A stretch of 64,000 nt of DNA. It comes from Datnioides undecimradiatus (Eukaryota; Chordata; Actinopteri; Lobotiformes; Datnioididae). The position numbers were made by a program, and so were the translations under genes. Numbering within the stretch: position 1 is the first letter of the stretch; each line of letters opens with the position of its first letter. The notes beneath the pieces were generated by a model. It saw only the letters and a program-made list of their open reading frames with translations, did no database searches and was not told where the DNA came from. This document shows, piece after piece, positions 32,446-48,750 of this stretch. The stretch covers positions 15,796,148-15,860,147 of the forward strand of contig WARS01000008.1 in NCBI GenBank assembly GCA_008933995.1, written 5' to 3'.

Positions 32446-35400
32446 AATCCTGCCACTACGCTGCGCACTGTGATAACAGGCACAGTGCAATTAAACACAG
32501 AGAGGTCAGACAAGACAAGAAACCCTGAGGATCTGGTATCATGCAGGACCCAGCTGTGTAGTCTGATGACAAAGCAGTTTTCTGATGACAGAGGAAACCA
32601 AAGTTCAGCTGCAGGTGACACTTTCCACTCAGAAGCATCCGAAGTCTTTAACTGGTTTGACCTGTCCCATAAATTCCACAATGCACCGTAACAGACCTGC
32701 CAGGAGATTGGTACAAGATGAGTGATAATCTGAGACAGCGCAGGTATTAATAATGTTGTTCAATGTCTAAATGACTTTTTATTTAGATCCAACTAATGAT
32801 TTGTGCAGCTAATGTGCTAAAATGTAGCCCTGTGAATAGCAAATGTATCAAGTGTTACTGTCAGGGCTTTAGTGCCAGTCTAGGTTCCTGTGCAGCTACT
32901 CTGTCAGGAGAGTAATGTCTCATTTTGCAGTCGCCTTTGAAAGAGACCGAGATGATCTCAGCGTGAAGTCGCTCTTTGATGTCTCTGTTGATCGTGATTA
33001 GAAATCTGATTTAGTTTGATTGCCCTCTAACTTCCAGCGCTGTCTGCGTTACAGCTCTGAAAGCAGACTTTACGTAGTAAACGTATAGCCTAGTGGCTTT
33101 TGATTACATTTGTTTAAACGCACTTCAAATGATCCTTGCTCTAGTATTTGAGTGGTACAGCGAGTAAGTAGTGCACTTGACCAGACCAAATTAAAAGAGG
33201 ATTAAATATTCTTAGACTGAAGATGATTTTGAGATTTAGACGGAGTATCTTGTGTATAATATATATGTTGTAATATTAATCTTACCATTAATAGGTGAGG
33301 TGTCTGAAACAGCCCAAATGTGTCCAGAGACGTCGGAAATGTTAATTACAGTAAGGCCACAGTAAGCTGACGGATCAGCGGACAGATTAACTGAAGTGAA
33401 AACTTGGCTAATACATCACGTATTGGACTGATCAGTTCCAACAGATGGTGGAAGAACCCACTGTTGTGCACAGAGCTCATGATCACTGCAGCGGGATCAG
33501 CTGTTGAGACACAAGTCTGATAAAAGGGGATATTGTATTATGTAAGGAAAGAAAAACACTATTTATTGACCAGACGAGTGGCTCAAGTCGTTCTAGTCTT
33601 TTTCCAGTTGACTAACTTAACTTTCAGTTGTGGCCAGGGACCATCTGAATTTAACCCACTAGCATTTAAACCTGTGTCTGGTACATGGATTGTGGCCAGT
33701 GTTTGATCAAATGCACGTCATTTAAGTTTATATTTTATAATTTCAGCTGTTCAACTGTTTACTGTAAATGGGTGTTACTGGAAACACAAGCCAGCATGCT
33801 CATACAGAGAGCATCAACATTGAGGCTCCCTAGCGTAACATGTTCAGTGATGCAGGCAGATGTCATAAGGCTTAGTATTCAGGGTGAATGAATAAAACCT
33901 GCTCTCTGCTGTGGTCAAATTGTGAACGCCAGCTCTGTGTGTGTGTGTGTGTGTGTCCTGACTCCTGAGATGTTTCCCACATGACAAAGAGTTGAGACGA
34001 ATGAAAAGGTCCGAGGTGAACGCTGGAGGTTTCCCTGAATTACTGTTCCTGCTCATATTGTCCAAACGGTGGGACTGACCAATTACTTCCTGCATTGAAA
34101 GATGTCAATCAAAAGTGTGACTTCACATAAAGCTCAGGCAGTTAAGTATTTTAATGGAAGTGAATTTGGACCTCTGCTATAGAGAGCGATTAGGAGGGAC
34201 ACAGTCACAGGCTAAAGGAAGTGACAGTTTACACCTAATCAAACATCTTTTAGTTTCTTTTTCAGTGTGTAAATGTGATAAAAAGTGGTTTAAAAGCACT
34301 GCTACACGCTTAAAAGTGCACAGTTCTACCATTATCAGTATAAATGAGGCTGTAATTGCACATCCATATTACCATATACAGTGATACACAACGTACCAAA
34401 AGATTGCACTTTGCCTGAAGCCTACAGCGCCCTCTGATGGTCACATGGCGTCATTTCTCTGAGGACCAGAAGATCACATCCTTCTCCAGCGACCTACAAC
34501 CTCGACCAGGGCTTATCTCCTGTTCTCTGAAGATGCAGAGGCATCCATATAGACATATCAGTGCCCCAGTCGTCCTCTGTCACACACCAGTCCAGTTTAC
34601 CAGCCTGCAGGGTTTTACTGTGGACTTGATCATGTTGGAAGCTAAACACTGAATCTGCAGAGTAACCAATGACTCTAAAGGAGCTGCGAAATGAGTTAAT
34701 AGTAATAATAATAGAATCTTCCCTCTAACGTTTAACATCTACGTGTGGATACATGCTCTACATTTATCATCCTCTAAAGCAGAATCACCACCATTGTGTT
34801 CCTTGATGCAAAGATGCATCTAGAGTTTTCATGTTTCTTGTCACAGGGCACTCGGAGAAGGCCAGGAGCTGTGGGGACTGACATTCAGGTTTCCTTATTC
34901 TGCTTCTTATCAAATAACAATGCCAGCACCAGGTATGATTCCCAAATACACACAAAACAAGAAGCACACAAATGCCTATAGCTCGTATCTCCAGGCAGAT
35001 ATTCTGACATTTATGCTAAAAAAGCTACAGTAGCACAAAAAGATAACAGGCTAAAAATGTCTGACAGTACATCACAGTAGGTTGCACATCTTGACAGAAC
35101 TCAGTTAACCCTGTCAGGTGCAGCTCTTGTCTCCGGATCCGCTTGACATTTACACAGGAGCTGCAGTTGCAATCTGCAGAAGTGACTGCCGCTGTGTGGA
35201 AGTCAGGTTGATAAGGAGAAATGAACTCAGCATGTGGCACATTGTTCAACACCAGCTGAGCAGTAACAATGGTTACAATGGTTAACTGGTAGTGAAGCCA
35301 TTTAAAAAGTTAACTGTTTAAAGAGAAATAAGGAAACACGTTGAGCTCTAATGTAAGAGGAAAGCACATGCAGCTCAGTGGCAGACTAAAAACTAAATGC

Positions 35401-35500
35401 AACTACCACCATGGCTGCTGTTGAAACAGTTTCAATGCAATGAAAAATACTGTAGCACCTGATATTTCATAAAACAAAAAAATCCTTATCTTTTAAAAAA
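32446..35500. other. fam124b 3' UTR and intergenic DNA
   Basis: No coding exon was recognised. A candidate AATAAA for fam124b lies at 33891-33896. A (GT)n run sits at about 33937-33956, and a CTCF-like core on the minus strand at 34426-34440. Several short reading frames here show no family resemblance. Confidence 0.4.
34426..34440 (-). promoter_or_regulatory. CTCF-like core motif
   Basis: Read on the minus strand, this is CCATCAGAGGGCGCT, a close match to the CTCF core CCANNAGRKGGCGC. It lies between fam124b and the transposase-derived gene. Occupancy cannot be judged from sequence. Confidence 0.45.
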
Positions 35501-35503
35501 CGA

Positions 35504-35528
35504 ATTATTATTATTATTATTATTATTA

Positions 35529-35569
<41 letters not shown>

Positions 35570-35590
35570 TATTATTATTATTATTATTAT
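35504..35590. repeat. (ATT)n microsatellite, about 87 bp
   Basis: A nearly perfect ATT/TTA array with two single-base interruptions. It ends about 110 bases before the proposed start codon of the transposase-derived fusion gene. Confidence 0.9.
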
Positions 35591-35703
35591 GCAGTATTTT
35601 AAATGAAGTTTTAAAAGGGGGAAACCATAGTTCCTGGAGGAGGCGGAACCGTCAGGCGGATGTCAGGGTTGCACCGCTGCTTCATCAACATGCAAGAGCC
35701 AAG

Positions 35704-38700
35704 ATGGCGCAGGCGTGCGGGGCGTGTGGTGAGACGAAAGGGGCGCGAGAGCACATTTCTGGGCGTGTTGAAGGGTGAGAGCAGTTTTTGTTGGGGAGAT
35801 ACGCGGAGGGAACCTTTACCTTGTGTCTGTATGTCACCGACATCAACAGTGGCGCTACTTAGTAAAGAAAAGCTGTCTTAGCTACGCAAACTGGTCTTGA
35901 GCTAACGTGAGCCTCCAGAATGACGCTGAAGTTGTCTGTGGAGTCTTTAAGTTAAGGGGAAAGTTAAGGGGAACTTAACTTACATCGCTGAGCGACTGAG
36001 CTTTCCCCTTTTCCGCCTTAAACACGTTTTGGACATTTAAGGTGAAGCCTTAAGGCTCTGGGACACCTACTGTCAGATTTATGACACCGCTACTTTATTT
36101 GTGAAGGTTTAACAAAGACCTCTACCACCTCTAGACCACATTAGACCAGATCCAGGTTTATATTAATCCTGATAATTTAGGGACTTTTCAGAGTAAGTTT
36201 TAGATATGTGAAAGCCTTAGTGCAAAAAAAGGGGGAATCACACTACCACACAGGACCCAGCTCTACATGAAAAACCACTTTACTTAATGTTAAACTGCTC
36301 AGATCTGAACTACATTAAATCAGATAAACCAGAAACACTTTTACACAGTTTCAAACCTTTATTCTATTTCTAACAGACACACAGATTGCACTGTTTACAC
36401 CCTACTGGACCTGGTCCGGATCAAAAACTGGTCAAATCTGGACTGGTTCATCACAGAGAAGCGAGAGACTCTAAAACTCCAAGTTTCAGATTTGTAAAAC
36501 TTTTTGTAAAAGTGCAAAAAAAAAAGAAGCAGAGTATAACCAACGTATGTTTGATATGAGGTAATTTCCCTTAAGTCTGTCACACAGGCTTTTATTCAGT
36601 AATTGAACATGCACAGCACCCGATGAAACCAGCTTTTTGAGTCCAGTTTTAACATAATGAGACAAGACAGGCTCAAAGATTAAGCAAAACACCAATTAAA
36701 GATAATAAATGATAATACAACTTGTGATATCACTGCCAGAGAGGTTACAGCTAGGTGGCCGGTATATCAGTTGTCTTATGTTAATATCTGTGATGTGTGT
36801 ATAAAGTTCATTTTGCGTCCTGCAATGATTATTTGTATTTTCACTTTTCCGTCTTTCTCACCAGGAACCTGCACGTCACAGTGCGCCGGAGATCAGATGG
36901 CCGCATGCGCCTGGAGCTGTGCAAAGACTGCAAGCTGTACCACTGTCCCTTCTGCCAGCCGTCCATCTACAAGCCAAAGGGAGACTATGCGAGTGTTTGG
37001 ACGCATGTGGAAATCCACAGGATGAGGGCTTTGCAACATGGAGGTCAGAATACACCTGAAATACATCCAGCGAGTAATAAAAGCAGTTTTTACGTGATAT
37101 CATCATCATGTTTTCTCTTTTGCAGAGTTTAATATACATTCGTGCCACTTGCAGTGCAGAGGAGAGAGACATTTTCATTGTCCGTACTGTGCAAAGACAA
37201 TCATAACTCGGAAACAGTTTGAAAATCATATGGACAAATGTTTGGAGACGCAACAGTCAACGAAGGCGGCAAAGGGAGGCCAGAACGCTGCTCCTGCTGG
37301 CACCGCGGTCGGCCAGTGCGCCATCCTCCTGCTCAGCCTCACTCCACCTTTTCCTCAAACTATCGCGATGGGACAGTGTCCTGCTCCAGCCGAACCACCT
37401 GCTCAGCCAAAATCCACAGCGGACCAGCACCCTGCGTCGCCTGTCAAACCAAACTGCACACCGGGCCCGTGTCCCGCTTCACCTGACCCCCTCGTTGAAC
37501 CCACAAGCACCGCCGTCCCACCCGCTGCTCCGCCTGGCCCCTCGGCTGTGACACAGTCAGCTCAAATAGTCAGAACGATACGGAGAAAAGTAAAATGTCC
37601 AATGTGCAACTTATACTTACACAAAAGCAATCTGAGGAAACATAAACTGAGGAAGCACCTGGTTTCTGAGAAGGACATAACAGCCAAAGACCACCTGAGA
37701 AGTCAGTGCATTGACTCTCACAATGGCGTGTACGCGGTGGCAAAGTCTTACCATGCCACTGCCGTACCGGTCCACGTCATTAAAAAGACATCAGGCAGCA
37801 CGCACAAGCTGCTGTGTGAGGAAGAGCGCTGCAAGGTTATTGCCGACTTTCGCAGGAGGAGCGGCCTGTCGGAGAGCCAGTGTCCTCACCTGCGCTCTGT
37901 TGATTTTTGTTTCGCCCACGCGAGCAGAGAAGACTTGAAACCGTGCACGTTAGACGAACTGGTTGCTAATAAGTGGATCGGGAAGGACATGGCTGCCAAG
38001 TGCCTGAACCGCCGTGACCAAGCGGCCGAGAACACGGCGCCACTCGTTACTCTTTTGGATCTGGGTGGAAGCCATTGCCTGTATCTGTCTGTGCATGAGC
38101 CCAACGCGTCGGAGTGCAGCGAGCTGGGAAGAATATTGGTGACGTACAACGTAAAAGGAAGGTTGTGGCATTGTGATTGTTCCCGAGGGAGAGTTCCCTG
38201 CTTGCACAAATGCATAGCCAAGTGGTATCTCTTCCAAACCAACAAGGAGCTGTTTCCCTCAGGTGCCAAACAAGGTGCAGAGCAGAGTATTGCTGAGCTG
38301 ATGGAGGACTTGCCTGCAGAAGCCTCCACAGAGAAGTCGGCCAGAACGCCGTACCCACGAGGAGAAGAAGGCCTGAAACAAATGGCAAAGTACATTTACG
38401 GCAAAAAGAAACTGCCCGCCGCGTTTTCAGAAAACATCGCCCAGTTTGAGTCCGAAATACCGTTTTCAGATCGTTTGATTCCAGCGGAAAGTGTCTGCCA
38501 AGAGTGTCCGGGACAGGTTTGCCTAACAGAGCCGGTGCTGATCACCAACAAAGCCAGAGTCTTCACTTTAACCGGAGTGATGGAAGGTTTGCCCGACCAC
38601 AGCATGACGCATTCTGTTGTTGTTGTTGTTGTTGTTATTTTGTCGGTCTCATTATGACTTCTTTTCATGTTTTCTAGATAATTCCACCTTTTTTAAGATG

Positions 38701-41700
38701 TGTCCAGACTGTGAAATGGTCTACCATTACCAGGAGTGGACTGAGGGTCTTCACAACTACAACAACCACATAATCCTGAGTCTGCAGCTGTGCATGCTGC
38801 TGCAGAACTCAATCAAGGTACTCGGTACAAGGTCGTTGTGAAAGAAGCTAAATAAATAAATAAATGACATTTTTGATTTTCTCTGTGAGTTGATCACCTG
38901 TTTGTTTTTGTTTTTCAAGAATCAGACCGTCGATGGCGGAGTGGTGGAGGTGCTGGAACGGACGATAGGCGACAAGTCTCCATGCGGCATGGAGGTGCTG
39001 CAGGCGTACCTCCACTTTGAAGCTCTTACGAGACGCGACTGTCGGTCCGCAGTCATGATGGATCTGTATCAGAAGGGGATTTTCAACATGGCGGGTGAGC
39101 GTTGTGGTGTATTCGTGTAGGAACGCGTGCTTTTGACATTTGATGTTCTTGTCGATCGCCGTGTGGGTGAGCGGCAGCCTTTGTGTTTAATCTCGCGTGC
39201 TCACACGAGCTTTGCCTTTTACTCTTGCAGGGATTGAGATTAAAGGCCTGCCTGAGTTCTTCAGTGGAGACGTGAATGCAGAGGAAATCTGGGACTCAGT
39301 GTGTGTGGAGATAATAATGAGCAGCCTGCTCGCCCGTAAGCGTAATTTGCAGACTTGTAGTTCACATTTAATGTAGTTTAGAATTCACCGGGATGTTTAA
39401 TGTCAGCCTTACAGTGTTAACAATGCCCTAACCCACTGAGGAAGCCTTTAAGCATTAGTTATCAAGCCTAAATGGGGTCAGAGGTCAGCGTCTGGCCTGT
39501 GGACTAATGAAGTTAGCCGGTTAGTACAAGAAACCAGTACCTGCAGTTTCATAATCAATTAACTGATAAAGTTAATGTGATAAAGGTCACGCATCTCAGG
39601 TTTCCAAGTCAAAGAGGACAAAATGCCCTCATTTCATTGGTTTATTGACATTTCAGAAGGCCTGTTTTGCTTTTTTCTGCCGTGATGTGAACCGTCAGAC
39701 AACATTTTGTCCTCCTTAACTTGGAAATCTGAGATGTGAGAACATTTTCACGTGTTTCTGAAAACGCCCACGGGAGCTTTGGTGAAGGACTCCACTGTGA
39801 ACCACACTGTTGAAGCACAGCCTTCTCCTCCATTTGGATTTATCCCATTTGCTGCTTTTGTCCTTCAAACATAATACCAAACAGTGTAAATAGAGGAAAT
39901 AAAACAAAGTCTGATGTTTTTATCCCTGTGTTTCCTTCTTAACGCAGGAAGTCCTGCCTGTGCTGCGCCCTCAGACAGTAAGCTCAGAGAGGCTGCGGTG
40001 TCTGCTGTCACAGCCTCCTTCACGCTGGCTGACAGGAAGAGGCTGAGCAGACAGAGAACGGAGGAGTGCCACAGGGCGGTGACCAGATATCTTGTGAAAG
40101 CATTGCTTCCCTTGTCCACAGCGGAGTCGCCGTGGTTCAGGTGGGATTTATTAACCTGGATGCACAAATGTGATCGCGTACGTCCGCCGATACTGATGAA
40201 TTTCTGCTTTCACGCAGGGAAATGACAAAAACACTCAACCCAAAGTACCACCTGCCCTCCAGAGATCAGCTCATTAACACGCTGATCCCTTCGTGGTACG
40301 GTGTAGAGAAGAAACTCCTCATCAAAGAGCTGCTTCAGGCGTCCAAGGCTGCAGTGACGTGCGACTGGTGGACGAGTGTCAGCCACGATCGTTACCTGAC
40401 CGTCACTTTGCACTTCACACTGAAAGGCCGGGTGAGGCAGAAAGTGCTCGGTACGAGGCCGCTGTACGACGCTCAGACGGGCGCAGTAGCCGCGGAGCAG
40501 ATTGGTGGCGCGCTGGAGGAATGCGGAGTCCTGGACAAAGTTGTCGCCATGACGGCGGGTGACGTTTCCGTTGAGGAATTGCACTTTAGGAAGCTGAGAT
40601 GCTTCGCGCGTGTGCTTAATCTCGCCGCGCAGAAGGTTTACACCAGCAGCACCGTGACCAGGTGGGCGTCAAAAGTAAGAGCGGTCGTCGTTTGGATCAG
40701 ACGGTCGTCCGCGGCTCAAACCGTCCTCCAGCAGAAACAGCAGCTCCTCAGTGAGTGCACGAGATCCGTCCCCTTGTCTGTCTTTAGCATTGGTTGTCAC
40801 TCTTACACTGCACGTAAGAGGCTGAAGGTCAGAGCTGCGTCTGTCTTTTAGATCTGCCACGACGCTCTTTAGTGCTGGATGTCCGAGCACGCTGGAACTC
40901 TTTGTACCTCATGGTCGAGAGGTTTGTAGAGCAGTACGCTGCCATACAGGCCACCACCGCAGACCCACTCATCAAACCGTCCGTGGAGAAGAAAAGGTAA
41001 TGATAGTATAGTTAGGCCGAAATGTTGTTAATTAAGTCGATATAAAACTTCTGTTATTTCGCTTTGATTCACTCCGAAGGTTGGAGACGCTGTCAGACGA
41101 CGATCACCGAAAGGCGGAGGAGTTCGTCAGGATCGTGAAGCCTCTGTACACGTCCTCGCTCTGCGTCTCGGCCGACAAGAGTCCGACATGCAGCCAGATA
41201 TATCCCATCCTGAAAAAACTGGAGGCGCACTTCGAAACCCAGGACGAGGACACTCTGTTCACAGCCACGCTCAAGGGGAAAGTCTGGGGTGACCTGTCCG
41301 CGTGTTATAAGGTTTGTGCAGTCCTTTCCACAGGAGAGCAAATTCAAATTTAGCTGTTACGGTACGAGACAAGTAATGATTCCAGAGGTGAGTCGTTCCG
41401 TCTGTGACAAATATAATTTACTAAAACCTAAGAAATCATTCACACCACTCAAACGTCCACAAGACTCCCCGTCACTGCTGTTTAAAATGGAGAAAAGCAA
41501 CAAGTCTCGCTCAAACGGTTTCAGGTTCATTTTCTTTTGATTGACGAATGAATTAAACAGCTGATTGTTTTATTTAGTTCTCAAGGTAGATTTTCGTGTA
41601 TTTTGTTCAACTTTGCCGGAAAAAGTCAAAAACAAAACGACGCTGAATCATAAAAACAGATTAAAACGTGCCGAAAACTGATAACAGGGGGGAAAAATAG

Positions 41701-42848
41701 ATTTCTGAATGATTTGGAAGCACTTGTGTTGGAAATTACTCATAGTTTCCTTCTGAGAAATTCGTTTCTCGTCGTGGCTGAAACAGCTTCCAGAATGATC
41801 ATGAACAGCCACACTCTCTGTGCTTTATTTCAGGATGGTGATACTTGGAAGTTCCTGCAGGAGGCGAGCGCCATGGATCCGAGGTTCAAGAACAGAATTG
41901 ACTCAGAGGAGATTTGGTACAGAGTGAGAAATGCAGCAGTTAGGGACGCGACCACGACGCAGGCACGGTGACCTCTTCTGTTGTTACACCTCTGTGACAG
42001 TATGGTCTGTGTCTGGACTCACTCATTAAGCTCTGTACTGCGCTTTCAAAGTCTCTTCTTATTGCCTGAGAGGGCTGTCAAGACTACGTTTTGTTTCTTT
42101 GTAGTTAAAGGCATAGTTCAGGGTTTCCCATACATAGACTTAATGGGGGAATGAATACTTCAAACACAGGATGCACCAACCACTACAAAGTATCGCTAAG
42201 CATCTTAACCTTGCTGCAAAACCCTGAGCTGTCACGTTAAGTCTTCAGGCGATGAGGTGACATGCTCCCCTTTGTTGTCAGTTTTCAGACTCATCTGTGT
42301 ATTATTTTGATTTAGGTGTCAAATCAGGAGGAACACAGACTTTTACTGCAGGACACTGACGGGGACGATGTGTCTGAGCAAAAAGACAAAGAGTATTCAG
42401 ATGAGGTAGTGACATCCACGTGATACAAACATTTTTATGTTCAATTTACAGTGCAGTTTAACTGGTCTTGTCTTTCCAAATTCAGTTTCCCAAAAGGCCG
42501 AGGTTGTCTGCCCTGGAGGAGCTTTTTGCAGAGGAGGACAGAGCTCTGAAGAGCAGCGCAGCAGTAGAAAAGATGCCTTCGATACCCGAGAGAGTCCAGC
42601 AAGAAATCCAGCTGTACAGAAACCTGCCTGCTGTGCCCACATCAGAGGACGCCCTGGCCTGGTGGTGGGAGAGACGAGACACTCTGCCTCTGCTGTCTGA
42701 GCTCTCCCAGTCATACCTGTGCATCCAAGCATCGTCCACTCCTCGTGAGAGAGTGTTTTCCACAGCAGGGGACTCGTTCAGCCCAGAGAGGTCACACATT
42801 GAACCAGATCTGGCGGATGAGCTGATTTTCCTACAGAAAAATGCTTGA
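35704..42848 (+). CDS. Transposase-derived fusion gene: zinc-finger/SWIM (Zisupton/KDZ-like) half joined to a hAT (ZBED-like) half, 13 exons, ~1258 aa
   Basis: Exons: 35704-35774, 36865-37043, 37126-38586, 38678-38817, 38920-39094, 39231-39335, 39948-40140, 40218-40750, 40852-40996, 41080-41311, 41834-41923, 42316-42405, 42486-42848; every junction keeps phase (3777 nt). N-terminal half (about 1-710): paired-cysteine fingers (LCKDCKLYHCPFC; YCAKTIITRKQFENHMDKC; CPMCNLYLHKSNLRKHKLRKH), a SWIM finger at about 433-444 (CDC-x6-CLH), then CPDC...YQEWTEGLHNYNNHIILSL and VMMDLYQKGIFNM, which resemble Zisupton/KDZ-type proteins as I remember them. C-terminal half (about 711-1258): hAT features CDWWTSVSHDRYLTVTLHF, VRARWNSLY, MDPRFKNRID, an acidic patch, LEELFAEED, and the dimerisation segment LAWWWERRD / RERVFSTAGDSFSPERS. 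The second catalytic motif is degraded. The many introns and long open frames argue for a host gene. Whether one transcript spans both halves is inferred from phase alone; two adjacent genes remain possible. Exon 1 is the least certain. Confidence 0.7.
38618..38640. repeat. (GTT)n run in fusion-gene intron
   Basis: GTT repeat directly after the donor of the large exon. If the intron were retained, the frame would read a poly-Val stretch before a stop. Confidence 0.8.
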
Positions 42849-43107
42849 AAAACCAAGACAGTCAGCAACCAAAACACGCAATCCTGTTATTTATGATCTA
42901 TGTATTCAGGCACATCACTCAGTGTGTACATGTGTAATACGTTGATGCCTGATCAGTGACCTACAGAATAACAACCAGGGTAAAAAAAAAGGTTTTTGTA
43001 CATATGTAAGTATTGCTAATTTGTCTAAAATGTATATATTTTATATCATAAAGGTCCAAATTAAAACAGTTCTACCAGTTTTTCTATTATTTGAATGCAC
43101 TTTGACT

Positions 43108-43113
43108 AATAAA
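43108..43113 (+). terminator. Candidate poly(A) signal of the fusion gene
   Basis: AATAAA about 260 bases after the stop of the hAT-like last exon, in AT-rich non-coding DNA. It supports a normal polymerase II 3' end for this gene. Confidence 0.45.
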
Positions 43114-43985
43114 ATCATTATTTATACTTGTAGAGATCATTATTACAGATATTCTTACATTTGTAGGGAAACACTCAGCAAATCAAATCTGAGCATGGTA
43201 TTTGATATCCCCAGTTCTGTTTGCTTTAGACGTGTATTCAGTGTCACTGCAGGATGTTAGAACGTCAACAAGGTGACTGAATGAACTGGTGAGCTTTGCT
43301 TTGGAAAGTGATAAAGCAATGCGGAAATCAGGTGTAGCAACGTCCCAAAAAAACGCGTTTGACGGCTCCAGGTGAGAAATGATTCAGTGTTTTAGCAAGC
43401 GCTGTTATACCGGAAGTGATCTGTGTTGCCATCGAAATAAGAGTACTGACTAAAAGTAGTGTTAATGCACTTAAGACCGTTCACCCATCAATGCCTTAAT
43501 TATGCATTTATAATTGGAAAACATTAAAAACAGTAAACGTTTAGCAAATATGGTCTTTAAAGGAAAATATATTAAAACTTAATGGATGATTTTTGAAAAT
43601 CCAGGGATTTCAAAGACACGTTTGGTTTTAAAATATAAAACTCAAGGGGATGTTGGATGCAGGGAATAGGAATGATCATGGTGATGTCAACCGTGAGTCA
43701 GTTGAGCTGCTAAAGAGTCCAAGGTCCCTTTGGCTTTTAATTTGAAGGTATGACCGGATGTTATGGTCATCGTGGGGGACTTGCCGCTCCTGTATGTAGC
43801 CGTCTGACCTGGCAGGCGCATATGTGATCGTAGATAGCAGTACTGCAGACAGAAAGGAAACCAGGCTATTGATTTTGTTGTAGGATAGCCTTGTAGCACA
43901 ATTCTAGCATATCTGCGGTAAGGGGGTAACATAGCTGTTAAGCTAGCTCAGTGTAGGTCAAACCAAACCACGGCGGACTGTTCAG
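43114..43985. other. Intergenic DNA and bckdha promoter side
   Basis: No gene was recognised. An 81-codon minus-strand reading frame at 43687-43932 has no family resemblance. The segment ends in the bckdha 5' UTR; no TATA box was identified. Confidence 0.35.
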
Positions 43986-47913
<3,928 letters not shown>

Positions 47914-48750
47914 CCGAGCTGTTTGTTGAACAGAACACGGAGGGGGGTGAGGATCCAGACTGGGATAAACTGTTGCACACCTTTTACTGTATTCATAAAG
48001 ATATAGTTTTGATATGATGTGGTGTCGTTTCTTTCTGCACGACGGGGCGGGGGGGGCAGAATGTGCTGTCAGAAACACTTCCTCTACTTCGTCACGCCTC
48101 TGGGTTTGGTGCCTTATGTTAATAGAGTAACTGTCGGTAGTAAAAGCTCCTATGAATCACCTTTGGTTTCACCGCAATTCCGATTTTTGTGCCGCAGAAA
48201 GCGTGGTGCCGTTTAACGCTAAAAAAGAAACCTCTAACAGAAGTGATAAACGGTGGAAGCTAACCTCTGTGTACAACAACCTCTTTTGCAACTGATTATA
48301 CTGTTTAACTGGTTTCCTTGTGCTGAACAATGTTCCCATTTCAGTGTGTTTCAGTAGCGAGGTTCCGTTTTTTTGGATGGGTCTGTGTGCCGCTTCACGC
48401 CGCTCTCACCCATCTGGGCTCGTGTTACATGTTTGGTGTTTTGTGGAAAATAAACTGTGGAACTTTGAACCATATGGGTCGAATTGTTTTATTTAAATTG
48501 CGCATGGAAATGGAGTGGGTAAAGGTCACATCTAAACAAAGTGTGGGTGATTTGACTGGATGTATCAAATGGCCTTCCTGGACGCTCGCTCGGCTTTCAG
48601 ATGCCTCCCCGTCATGACACCCAAGTCCCTTTGAAACAGTACTACACATTAGAAATCCTCCCGCTTCATCGCCTTGAAACAGGGCGGTGGAAAAGACAAA
48701 GATAAAAGTTAAGCCGTTGCTTCAATAAATGTGTCTTTAGCTCATCCTGT
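47914..48750. other. Convergent 3' UTRs of bckdha (+) and b3gnt8 (-)
   Basis: Plus-strand AATAAA signals at 48449-48454 and 48724-48729 could serve bckdha. A minus-strand AATAAA (TTTATT at 48488-48493) could serve the glycosyltransferase. The two messages may therefore overlap tail to tail. No coding exon was seen. Confidence 0.4.

Noticed and set aside
35920..35952. ATG at 35920 with donor TTTAA|GTTAAG as first exon of the fusion gene
   Set aside because: It carries one base instead of the two needed and would put the next exon in a frame that stops early.
41924..41971. Extension of the hAT-like exon (VRNAAVRDATTTQAR) to a donor at 41968
   Set aside because: It ends in the wrong phase for the next exon, whereas AGA|GTGAGA at 41924 keeps phase and is a better donor.
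43687..43932. 81-codon minus-strand frame upstream of bckdha
   Set aside because: Starts with Met but shows no domain, no splice partner and no family I recognise; treated as chance.
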